Origin: Candidatus Adlerbacteria bacterium
Lineage (GTDB): Bacteria; Patescibacteriota; Minisyncoccia; Phycocordibacterales; SBAW01
Direction of reading: 5' to 3'
Length of the DNA: 10,633 bases
NCBI GenBank assembly: GCA_903840375.1
Contig: CAIMFR010000027.1
Coordinates: 1 to 10,633, forward strand
Shown here: positions 1-6,465 of the stretch, piece after piece
How positions within the stretch are numbered: the stretch's first letter is position 1
Layout of the letters: the number at the start of each line of letters is the position of its first letter
Notes under the pieces: generated by a model
Told to the model about the DNA's origin: nothing
Databases searched by the model: none
Seen by the model: only the letters and a program-made list of their open reading frames with translations
Position numbers and translations under genes: made by a program

Positions 1-143
1 CTCAAAAATGCCGCATGCGAAAGGAGCGACAGCCCACCGACAACAAAAATAAATACCCCGCAAATAAAGGCACAGAGAATGATACGCTGTTTTTTCCGCC
101 GAGCGCGCAACTTCGATTCTCCTAAAATGACACGTGTCGACAT
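1..143 (-). CDS. N-terminus of a membrane-anchored protein (partial)
   Basis: Only the first 47 codons are in the window; the gene continues past the left edge. Reading from ATG at 143, the protein opens with a short polar segment, then a very basic stretch (LRARRKKQR, residues 12-20), then one hydrophobic segment at about residues 21-41 (IILCAFICGV and onward). This is an N-in, single-pass signal anchor with the bulk of the protein presumably outside the membrane. FtsQ-type division proteins and many envelope proteins have this topology, but no diagnostic domain is visible, so no function is assigned. The start is ambiguous. ATG at 143 lies 8 nt after a TAAAAT -10 box (near-leaderless). An in-frame TTG at 110 has AGGAGA at 118-123 with 7-nt spacing. 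Both starts keep the basic stretch and the anchor. It lies downstream of the 57-codon gene but is separated from it by a terminator, so it is probably a separate transcript. Confidence 0.6.
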   Translation of the reverse strand, partial: MSTRVILGESKLRARRKKQRIILCAFICGVFIFVVGGLSLLSHAAFL

Positions 144-151
144 ACATGCTT

Positions 152-157
152 ATTTTA
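152..157 (-). promoter_or_regulatory. -10 box for the left-edge membrane gene
   Basis: On the minus strand this is TAAAAT, a 5/6 match to the consensus -10. It lies just beyond the preceding terminator. Transcription would start near 144-146, essentially at the ATG at 143. I saw no good -35 box. Confidence 0.45.
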
Positions 158-167
158 CCTCATATAT

Positions 168-197
168 AAAAAGCCCCCGCCTAAGAACTGACGAGGG
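168..197 (-). terminator. Rho-independent terminator after the 57-codon gene
   Basis: On the minus strand CCCTCGTC (197-190) pairs with GGCGGGGG (181-174). This gives 8 pairs, two of them G-U, around an 8-nt loop. A C and five T residues (172-168) follow. It starts 8 nt after the stop codon of the miniprotein gene and would end the serS/miniprotein transcript. Confidence 0.7.
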
Positions 198-205
198 AGA
201 AAAGA

Positions 206-379
206 TCACCAGAAGGCATCAGAAACAACATAGACTATCGCAAATATGAGGACGAATCCAAATGCACTGCAAGCTACGACACCAAGCACACTCATAGTGG
301 CCGGGGCATCAAAAGACATCATCAGCGCTACGAAAGAAGCGGTAGCAGTCGACACCAGCAACCTCTTCAGCTTACTCAT
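206..379 (-). CDS. 57-residue two-helix membrane miniprotein, unknown function
   Basis: This small frame encodes 57 residues beginning MSKLKRLLVSTATASF and ending VVSDAFW. I do not recognise the family. After a short basic start (KLKR, residues 3-6) there is a hydrophobic stretch at about residues 7-21, a short polar turn (SFDAPAT, 22-28), and a second, longer hydrophobic segment at about 29-52. A membrane hairpin with both ends inside is the simplest reading. Support that it is real comes from AGGAG at 387-391 spaced 7 nt from the ATG, and from a terminator right behind its TGA. It lies 55 nt downstream of serS on the same strand with no obvious promoter between, so it is probably cotranscribed with serS. 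It could instead be a signal peptide followed by one helix. Confidence 0.65.
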   Translation of the reverse strand: MSKLKRLLVSTATASFVALMMSFDAPATMSVLGVVACSAFGFVLIFAIVYVVSDAFW

Positions 380-434
380 CTTTTTTCTCCTCTAACAAGC
401 TTCCCCTCTAAGCGTACGCTCGCGGGCAACAGCG

Positions 435-1721
435 TCAAGCGGCAACTTTCTCAATTTTATCCTTGCCCATGTATGCTCGCAGGACGTCCGGCACGGTCAC
501 CGAACCGTCTTCATTCTGATAATTTTCGAGAATTGCGATAAGCGGACGCTGTGAGAGCGCGGTCGCGTCGTTCATATGCACCGGCTCGATGTCGCCGTCT
601 GCACGCTTGATGCGTGTGTTGAGGCGGCGTGCCTGGAATCCGCCAATATAGTCGGATGTGTGTGTCTCGCGGTAAGCATCCTGCCCCGGCATCCATGCTT
701 CGATGTCAATCTGTCGCTGGTCGGGGAAGCCCATGTCGCCGGTGCATATCGCCATGACGCGATACGGGAGTTTGAGCTGTTGCATCAGATATTCTTGAAT
801 AGCGACAAAGAAATCTTGCTCGGCTCGACCGTCTTCCGGCTTGGTGAATGATTCCATTTCCATTTTGTCGAACTGGTGCAGACGCAAAATGCCGCGCGTG
901 TCTTTGCCCGCAGCACCGGCCTCGCGACGGAACGCCGGCGTGACCGCGAAGTAGCGCATCGGCAACTGCCCCTCGTGCAAAGTCTCATCCATGTGCAACG
1001 TGCCAAGCGTATGTTCCGCACTGCCGATGAGCACGAGATCATCTTTGTCGAGATAGAAACGATCCTCTATAGGGTCGAGGCGTGCCATGCGGTTCATCAC
1101 CTGTGAGCGTATCATGAGTGGCGGTATGACCGGCACGAACGCTTTGTTGCTGACGGTGAGCGATGCGCCGTCAATTATTTTTTGCAAAGCCTCCGACGAT
1201 GTAAGCGTTTTCAATGCATATTGCATCATCGCATTTTCCAACAGCACCAGATCGCCCTTCAGATAAACGAATCGCGCGCCGGAAACAGCGCCGGCCTTCT
1301 CTGCATCGATGATACCGAGATCCTTGCCAATATCCCAATGCGCCTTCGGCGTAAAAGAAAATGTCGGCTTCTCTCCCCACTCGCGAATGACTTTGTTGCC
1401 GCTTTCGTCCGGACCGATGGGCGTATCGACAGACGGAATGTTCGGAACTTTAATAAGGAGCGGCACGAGTTCCTTTTCTACGCCCTGATATTTTTCTTCC
1501 GCGGCTTTCAATTCATCTTTGAGTCGCTTGCCGGCTTCAGCATCGCGCGACGCGGCAGCCTCGTTTCGCTTTCTCTGGATGTCGCTCACCTCGCCTGCCA
1601 ACTTTTTCCTATCGTCTGCCAATACCAAAATACGGTCTAGGTCGACGCCTTCTCTATTTTTATTCTTGAGCGCGGCGCGGATGATGTCCGGGTTCTCGCG
1701 GATGAAAGTGATGTCTAACAT
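435..1721 (-). CDS. serS: Seryl-tRNA synthetase
   Basis: This cytoplasmic class II synthetase charges tRNA-Ser with serine through a seryl-adenylate. Its 428 residues match the usual length. Residues 1 to about 105 form the long helical coiled-coil arm that contacts the tRNA-Ser variable arm. The catalytic core follows: a motif 1 region near 198-222, the serine-site loop GSAE (233-236; usually TAE, so Thr is replaced by Ser), motif 2 with FRREAGAAGKDTRG (264-277) and HQFDKMEME (282-290), and motif 3 near 386-415 with the arginine in SQRPL and ENYQNEDGSVTVP. Two segments depart from the common bacterial pattern: THTSDY (353-358) where SxCSNC-like residues are usual, and HMNDATALS (382-390) where HTLNGSxLA is usual. 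The first partly resembles the Thermus type. The ATG at 1721 gives the normal MLDI start; no Shine-Dalgarno precedes it, and a TATACA box lies 9 nt upstream, suggesting a near-leaderless mRNA. Confidence 0.97.
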   Translation of the reverse strand: MLDITFIRENPDIIRAALKNKNREGVDLDRILVLADDRKKLAGEVSDIQRKRNEAAASRDAEAGKRLKDELKAAEEKYQGVEKELVPLLIKVPNIPSVDTPIGPDESGNKVIREWGEKPTFSFTPKAHWDIGKDLGIIDAEKAGAVSGARFVYLKGDLVLLENAMMQYALKTLTSSEALQKIIDGASLTVSNKAFVPVIPPLMIRSQVMNRMARLDPIEDRFYLDKDDLVLIGSAEHTLGTLHMDETLHEGQLPMRYFAVTPAFRREAGAAGKDTRGILRLHQFDKMEMESFTKPEDGRAEQDFFVAIQEYLMQQLKLPYRVMAICTGDMGFPDQRQIDIEAWMPGQDAYRETHTSDYIGGFQARRLNTRIKRADGDIEPVHMNDATALSQRPLIAILENYQNEDGSVTVPDVLRAYMGKDKIEKVAA

Positions 1722-1761
1722 AAAAATTGATGTATATTGTGTAAGTCCTATTTACAATACA
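1722..1761. promoter_or_regulatory. Divergent serS/dprA promoter region
   Basis: Only 40 nt separate the divergent ATG codons, so both promoters must be packed here or reach into the genes. For serS, TATACA (1736-1731 on the minus strand) is a reasonable -10, with TTGTAA (1757-1752) as a poorly spaced -35 (15 nt). For dprA, TATATT (1733-1738) would give a leader of about 17 nt. TACAAT at 1753-1758 fits the consensus better but is only 3 nt from the ATG. The two sets of elements overlap, so transcription in the two directions may compete. No Shine-Dalgarno is visible for either gene. Confidence 0.45.
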
Positions 1762-2625
1762 ATGCCTTATCCAATTCAACAACTGCGCAAAAAAGATTTC
1801 CCCGCACTTCTGCAGACCATTCCCGACTGTCCGAAAATGCTCTTTATGAAAGGAACGATGCCGCCTCCGGAGCGCAAGATGCTCTGTGTCGTCGGATCGC
1901 GCGCAGCGAGCGCGTACGGAAGGCGCATGTGCGCAACACTCATTGCAGGCCTCGCGCAATATCCCATCACCATCGTATCAGGTCTCGCACTCGGCATCGA
2001 CGCAGAGGCGCACAAGGCCGCGCTCGATGTCGGCTTGCCCACCGTCGCAGTGCTCCCGTCGGGCCTTGATGAAAATGTTCTCTACCCGACACTCAACCGC
2101 CCGCTTGCCAAACGAATCCTCACGCAAGGCGGCGCGCTCGTATCCGAGAATGTTCCGGACTTCAGGGCGATGCTCCATTCTTTTCCGGAGCGCAACCGCG
2201 TGATGGCGGGAATGTCTATTGCAACGCTCGTCATAGAGGCTGGAGAAAAAAGCGGTACGCTCATCACCTCAAGGCTCGCGCTCGACTACAACCGAGAAGT
2301 GCTCGCCATCCCGCACGAGCTCGGCCGCCCGAGCGGCACAGGCGTCAATAAGCTCATCCGCGAAGGCGCGGTACTCATACGCGACAGCGACGACATTCTC
2401 CAAGTCCTAGGCATAAAGCCGAGCGACAAGCCTGTGCAGCAATCACTCCCAACCGACCTCACTGATGCAGAAGCAAAAATCTTAACCGCACTCACCGAAC
2501 CACTAGCAAGAGATGAGCTGATAGAGCAAACCGGTCTCACAGCCCAGTCAGCAAACATAGCATTGTCCTCCCTCCTAATTAGGGGTCTGCTAGATGAAAG
2601 ATTAGGCAAGATTGAGCGTATTTGA
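1762..2625 (+). CDS. dprA: DNA-processing protein DprA
   Basis: DprA binds incoming single-stranded DNA during natural transformation and loads RecA on it. The frame is open upstream, but ATG at 1762 (MPYPIQQLRKKDFP) is the first start outside the divergent serS gene and gives a normal-looking 287-residue protein. The Rossmann-like core carries VGSR (44-47), SGLALGID (73-80), a nucleotide-type loop with LPSGLDENVLYP (98-109), the family signature FPERNR (141-146) and SGTLITS (164-170). A C-terminal winged-helix domain occupies about 232-287. The N-terminal SAM-like domain of longer DprA proteins is essentially missing, leaving about 35 residues before the core. Neighbour topA follows by 48 nt, a pairing also seen in Bacillus. 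No competence pilus or comEC gene is in the window, so the role in DNA uptake is inferred from family. Confidence 0.95.
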   Translation: MPYPIQQLRKKDFPALLQTIPDCPKMLFMKGTMPPPERKMLCVVGSRAASAYGRRMCATLIAGLAQYPITIVSGLALGIDAEAHKAALDVGLPTVAVLPSGLDENVLYPTLNRPLAKRILTQGGALVSENVPDFRAMLHSFPERNRVMAGMSIATLVIEAGEKSGTLITSRLALDYNREVLAIPHELGRPSGTGVNKLIREGAVLIRDSDDILQVLGIKPSDKPVQQSLPTDLTDAEAKILTALTEPLARDELIEQTGLTAQSANIALSSLLIRGLLDERLGKIERI

Positions 2626-2637
2626 TCTACTTGTCCT

Positions 2638-2666
2638 TTGCACTTTTTCCAATATCGTTGTATCAC
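2638..2666 (+). promoter_or_regulatory. Candidate topA promoter
   Basis: TTGCAC (2638-2643) is followed after exactly 17 nt by TATCAC (2661-2666), giving 3/6 and 4/6 matches to the -35 and -10 consensus. The -10 ends 7 nt before the topA ATG, so the transcript would begin at or next to the start codon. There is no Shine-Dalgarno in the 48-nt gap. Confidence 0.45.
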
Positions 2667-2673
2667 TTTGAGC

Positions 2674-4881
2674 ATGAAGCTGGTCATTGTTGAGTCTCCC
2701 GCGAAGGCGAAGACCATCGAAAAATACATGTCGGACATCTCAAAGTCCGACGACTTTGTCGTGCGGGCATCGGTCGGCCACATTCGCGATCTGCCTAAAA
2801 GCAACAAGCAGGCTATAGACATTCCGGCAGGGTTCGTGCCGCATTACGAGGTCGTCCCGGGCAAAGAGATGATCATCAGCGACTTGAAAAAACTTTCCAA
2901 AAAGGCGGACGAAACAATACTCGCGACAGACCCCGACCGCGAGGGAGAAGCCATCGCCTGGCATATTAAGGAGGAGCTCAATCTCAAACACCCGAAGCGC
3001 ATCGTCTTCCACGAAATTACAAAGGAAGCCATTGCAGACGCACTCGCACAACCAAGAGGTATTGATGAAAACCTGGTAAAAGCACAGGAAGCGCGGCGCG
3101 TGCTCGACCGCCTTGTGGGCTATGACCTCTCCGGCCTTATCTGGAAAAAGGTGCGCTATGGACTCTCGGCAGGGCGTGTGCAATCGCCGGCCCTCCGCAT
3201 CATAATGGAGCGCGAACGCGAGATCCGCGCATTCGTACCGGAAACGTTTTATGTAATCACCGCCGACACTCGCACTGTGAAAAAATCACCGCTCGTGGTG
3301 AGCTGCGTCGAAGAACCGCGCGCAAAAAAAGAGGCGGACAGAATTATTTCCGCCGTCGAGAAAGACGGACTCTCCGTCGCCGACGTGTCCGAAAGCGACA
3401 TGAAGCGTACAGCACGTCCGCCGTTCACCACCTCGACCTTGCAGCAAGCCGCATCATCACGTCTCGGCTTCTCGCCGTCCAACACAATGCGCATCGCGCA
3501 AAAATTGTATGAGGCCGGACATATCACGTACATGCGCACCGACTCGACTAATCTCGGCGCACCCGCACGCTCGGCAATACTCGCACGAATTGAAAAAAAG
3601 TTCGGCAAGGAATACGCCGAGTCACATGTCTTTACCGCAAAATCGAAAAATGCGCAGGAGGCGCACGAAGCCATACGCCCGACGCACATCGAGAAAGAAT
3701 CGCTCGGCGCAACGCCTGATGCCAAGAAGCTCTATGAGCTCATCTGGCGGCGCGCTATCGCTTCGCAAATGGCTGATGCGAAGTTGCTCAAGACAAAGAT
3801 CGTCGCAGAGACGAAGGATAAAACCGTGCCGCAGTTCACCGCCAACGGCTCGCAGGTGGTGTTCGACGGTTGGCTCAAGGCAGACCCGGATGCGCGCGGC
3901 GAGGATGTCGAGTTGCCTGCAGTCGCCGCCGGTGAGCCCCTCGACGTGAAAAATATTTCCGCCGAGGAAAAGCAGACCACTCCGCCGCCGCGCTACACCG
4001 AAGCGGGTTTGATCAAGGAATTGGAAAAACGCGGGATCGGCCGCCCGTCGACCTACGCCTCAATTATGAAGACGCTCGACGCGCGCGGGTATGTGGCGAA
4101 GGAAGGCCGCTCGCTCAAGCCGACAGACACCGGCGACGTCGTAAGCACCTTTCTGGAACAAAATTTCCCGACCTACATCGGCGACACATTCACCGCCGAG
4201 ATGGAAGACGAGCTCGACGACATCGCCAACGGCAAGCGCGAGTATGTAAAAACGCTGAAAGATTTTTACATACCATTCCACAAAGAGGTGAAGATAAAGG
4301 ATAAAGAGGCCGGCAAATTGACCAACATCGGCGATGCGCCGAAAGAATTCCCTTGCCCTATCTGCGGCAGCCCGATGGTCTACAAACTCTCGCGGCAGGG
4401 AAAGTTCATGAGCTGCTCGCGCTTCCCTGACTGCACCGGCGCACGCACCGAGACGGGCGAAGTTATTTCCAATGAGCCGGCGAAACCTATCGGCACACAC
4501 CCGGACACCGGCGAACCTATTTACATCCTGAACGGACGCTTCGGCCCGTATGTGCAACTCGGCGAAATGGTAAAAGGCTCGAGAAAGAAGCCGCGCCGCT
4601 CGAGCGTTCCTGCGGGTAAAGATCCAGCAAGCGTCACCGTTGAAGATGCCGCCCTCTACTTATCACTGCCGCGAGTTCTTGGCGATCACCCGACGACCGG
4701 CAAACCGATAACTGCGAACATCGGCCGCTTCGGTCCGTATATAGTCCACGAAAGCGACTTCCGCTCACTCAAAACTGACGACGTCTACACGATAGAACTT
4801 CCGCGGGCACTTGAAATCTTGAGCGAAGAAAAAAAGAAAAGAGGATTTCCACGTCGTGCTAAAAAATCCGCAAAAAAGTAG
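2674..4881 (+). CDS. topA: DNA topoisomerase I
   Basis: This type IA topoisomerase relaxes negative supercoils by transient cleavage of one strand. The ATG at 2674 gives the family N-terminus MKLVIVESPAKAKTIEKY; an earlier in-frame ATG at 2638 would add 12 unlikely residues. The protein has 735 residues. The TOPRIM domain contains E7 and the DPDREGE motif (86-92). The catalytic tyrosine is Y286 in ITYMRTDS (284-291), and the family pattern RGIGRPSTYASI is at 453-464. The C-terminal part holds one four-cysteine zinc ribbon (C561, C564, C581, C587) and then two GRFGPY repeats (621-626 and 684-689) of the topoisomerase C-terminal repeat type. It ends in a lysine/arginine-rich tail (718-735). Compared with E. 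coli TopA (three zinc ribbons) the tail is simplified, which is common in other phyla. It follows dprA in the same direction. Confidence 0.98.
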   Translation: MKLVIVESPAKAKTIEKYMSDISKSDDFVVRASVGHIRDLPKSNKQAIDIPAGFVPHYEVVPGKEMIISDLKKLSKKADETILATDPDREGEAIAWHIKEELNLKHPKRIVFHEITKEAIADALAQPRGIDENLVKAQEARRVLDRLVGYDLSGLIWKKVRYGLSAGRVQSPALRIIMEREREIRAFVPETFYVITADTRTVKKSPLVVSCVEEPRAKKEADRIISAVEKDGLSVADVSESDMKRTARPPFTTSTLQQAASSRLGFSPSNTMRIAQKLYEAGHITYMRTDSTNLGAPARSAILARIEKKFGKEYAESHVFTAKSKNAQEAHEAIRPTHIEKESLGATPDAKKLYELIWRRAIASQMADAKLLKTKIVAETKDKTVPQFTANGSQVVFDGWLKADPDARGEDVELPAVAAGEPLDVKNISAEEKQTTPPPRYTEAGLIKELEKRGIGRPSTYASIMKTLDARGYVAKEGRSLKPTDTGDVVSTFLEQNFPTYIGDTFTAEMEDELDDIANGKREYVKTLKDFYIPFHKEVKIKDKEAGKLTNIGDAPKEFPCPICGSPMVYKLSRQGKFMSCSRFPDCTGARTETGEVISNEPAKPIGTHPDTGEPIYILNGRFGPYVQLGEMVKGSRKKPRRSSVPAGKDPASVTVEDAALYLSLPRVLGDHPTTGKPITANIGRFGPYIVHESDFRSLKTDDVYTIELPRALEILSEEKKKRGFPRRAKKSAKK

Positions 4882-4887
4882 TACACT
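4882..4887 (+). promoter_or_regulatory. -10-like box directly before rel
   Basis: TACACT lies in the 12-nt gap between the topA stop and the rel ATG, and ends 6 nt before that ATG. This is the spacing expected if transcription starts on the start codon itself. The -35 region would fall inside the topA 3' end and shows no clear match. Readthrough from topA is equally possible. Confidence 0.35.
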
Positions 4888-4893
4888 GATTTA

Positions 4894-6465
4894 ATGGATG
4901 TTAAAGACATCACTTCACTCATGCAATCGCCTTCGGCGGAAAATATTGCGCTTGTCGAGAAGGCTTACAACTTTGCCGCAGATGCGCACAAGGAACACAA
5001 GCGCATGTCCGGCGAGCCGTACCTCGTGCACCTCGTCGAGACGGCAAAGAGTCTTGCGGAGTTGGGCATGGGCGCAACCACCATCGCGGCGGGGCTTCTG
5101 CACGATTCCGTCGAAGACGTGGGCGTCAAGCCGGAAACTATCGAGCAAGAATTCGGCAAAGAGGTGCGCTTCCTTGTCGAGGGAGTGACCAAACTCGGAC
5201 AATTTAAATATCGCGGCGCGGAGAGACATAGCGAAAGTTTGCGCAAATTGCTCGTCGCCACCAGCAAGGATGCGCGAGTGCTCATCATCAAACTGATGGA
5301 CCGCCTGCACAACATGCACACACTCCAACATGTGCCGCCGGAAAAACGCAAACGTATTGCGCTTGAGACCATCGACATCTATGCCGCTATAGCACACAGG
5401 CTTGGTATGGGAGTCGTGCGTCGTGAGTTGGAAGATCTCGCGTTCGAATATGCATATCCGGAAGAATTTTCGGAGGCGAAAAAGATGCTCGCCGCACGCT
5501 CAAAAGAGATCGCCGACCGACTGGAAAAGATGTCGAGTGCGCTGCAAGACGAATTGCAGAAAAATGGCATCACGGACTTCACCATCGACCATCGCGTAAA
5601 AGGTCTCTGGAGTCTTTGGCAAAAATTAAAAAGAAAAGGCGGCAATATCGCAAACGTACATGACATCTCGGCTTTGCGCGTCGTCGTGCCTGACATCGCG
5701 GAATGTTATCGTGTGCTCGGCATCGTGCACAAACTCTGGCAGCCGCTGCCGAATAAGATCAAAGACTACATCGCTTTCCAAAAACCGAACGGCTATCAAA
5801 GTTTGCACACCTCCGTATTTTCCGGCGACGGCGACATTGTCGAGATACAGATTCGCACACGCGAGATGCATCGCGAGGCGCAGTATGGCATCGCCGCACA
5901 CGTACTGTATAAGGAGCATGCCGCAGACGGTAAACCAGCCACAGCACCGCAAAAGTCAAACAAACAATCAAGCTTCGATTGGATTCGCAGTTTGATACCC
6001 GGTCTTCGTCGCGATGTGAAAAAAGACGAGGAAAAAAAGAAGGAGCAAATACAGCCGCAAACTGCAGACGAACGTCCACGATTCGGCACTCCCGATACGA
6101 CGAAATGGCTCTCGGAGCTTGGCGAAGAGATGGACGACCCCGACATCGAAACGACACTCAAGACAGATGTGTTCTCGCACCACGTGTTCGTATTCACACC
6201 AAGAGGAGACGTGGTCGATCTGCCAACTGACTCCAGTCCGATCGATTTCGCGTACGCCATACACTCCGATATCGGCAACCACATCGCCGGCGCGAAGGTC
6301 AACGGCAAACTAGTGTCCCTCGACACAGTCCTAGACAACGGCGACATCGTAGAGATACAAACCAAAAAATCCGCTATGCCAAAAACAAAATGGCTAGACT
6401 TCGCTCGCACGACAGTAGCACGGCGACACATTCGGAATGCACTTGAACGTGAGAAGAAAAATTAA
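4894..6465 (+). CDS. rel: Shortened bifunctional (p)ppGpp synthetase/hydrolase (RelA/SpoT family)
   Basis: The protein makes and degrades the alarmone (p)ppGpp. The N-terminal HD hydrolase domain appears intact: H46, the HDSVED motif (70-75) and D136/N140 in DRLHN. The synthetase domain also looks intact: D257 in HDISALR, NGYQSLH (299-305) and E317 in VEIQIRT. The substrate-loop motif reads KIKD (288-291), a conservative form of the RXKD seen in bifunctional enzymes. One conserved position after MHREA has Gln330 (AQYGIAAH) where Glu is usual. A charged linker (about 341-420) leads to a TGS domain (about 428-490), and the protein stops 33 residues later at 523. Long Rel proteins run to about 700 or more and add helical, zinc-finger and ACT domains; all are absent. 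The stop is a clean TAA next to the convergent parB, so this is not an artefact of the window. The start has no Shine-Dalgarno. Confidence 0.94.
   Translation: MDVKDITSLMQSPSAENIALVEKAYNFAADAHKEHKRMSGEPYLVHLVETAKSLAELGMGATTIAAGLLHDSVEDVGVKPETIEQEFGKEVRFLVEGVTKLGQFKYRGAERHSESLRKLLVATSKDARVLIIKLMDRLHNMHTLQHVPPEKRKRIALETIDIYAAIAHRLGMGVVRRELEDLAFEYAYPEEFSEAKKMLAARSKEIADRLEKMSSALQDELQKNGITDFTIDHRVKGLWSLWQKLKRKGGNIANVHDISALRVVVPDIAECYRVLGIVHKLWQPLPNKIKDYIAFQKPNGYQSLHTSVFSGDGDIVEIQIRTREMHREAQYGIAAHVLYKEHAADGKPATAPQKSNKQSSFDWIRSLIPGLRRDVKKDEEKKKEQIQPQTADERPRFGTPDTTKWLSELGEEMDDPDIETTLKTDVFSHHVFVFTPRGDVVDLPTDSSPIDFAYAIHSDIGNHIAGAKVNGKLVSLDTVLDNGDIVEIQTKKSAMPKTKWLDFARTTVARRHIRNALEREKKN

Noticed and set aside
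129..138. GACACGTGTC palindrome with the CACGTG core found in parS sites
   Set aside because: The flanks do not match the parS pattern (TGTTTCACGTGAAACA), the site is single, and it lies within the start of a coding region.
411..420. Perfect palindrome AGCGTACGCT between serS and the miniprotein gene
   Set aside because: It has no loop, no T-tract and no second copy, so neither a terminator nor an operator can be supported.
1182..1640. 152-codon open frame antisense to serS
   Set aside because: It is the complement of strongly conserved serS sequence, with no recognisable protein character or ribosome-binding site.
1519..1761. 81-codon upstream extension of the dprA frame
   Set aside because: It runs antisense through the 5' end of serS, and its residues do not resemble a DprA N-terminus.
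2638..2673. Upstream in-frame ATG for topA at 2638
   Set aside because: It would add 12 residues absent from the family, and this stretch instead looks like the promoter; ATG at 2674 gives the canonical N-terminus.
5796..6431. 211-codon open frame antisense to rel
   Set aside because: It is serine- and cysteine-rich low-quality sequence complementary to the synthetase and TGS regions; a coding shadow.
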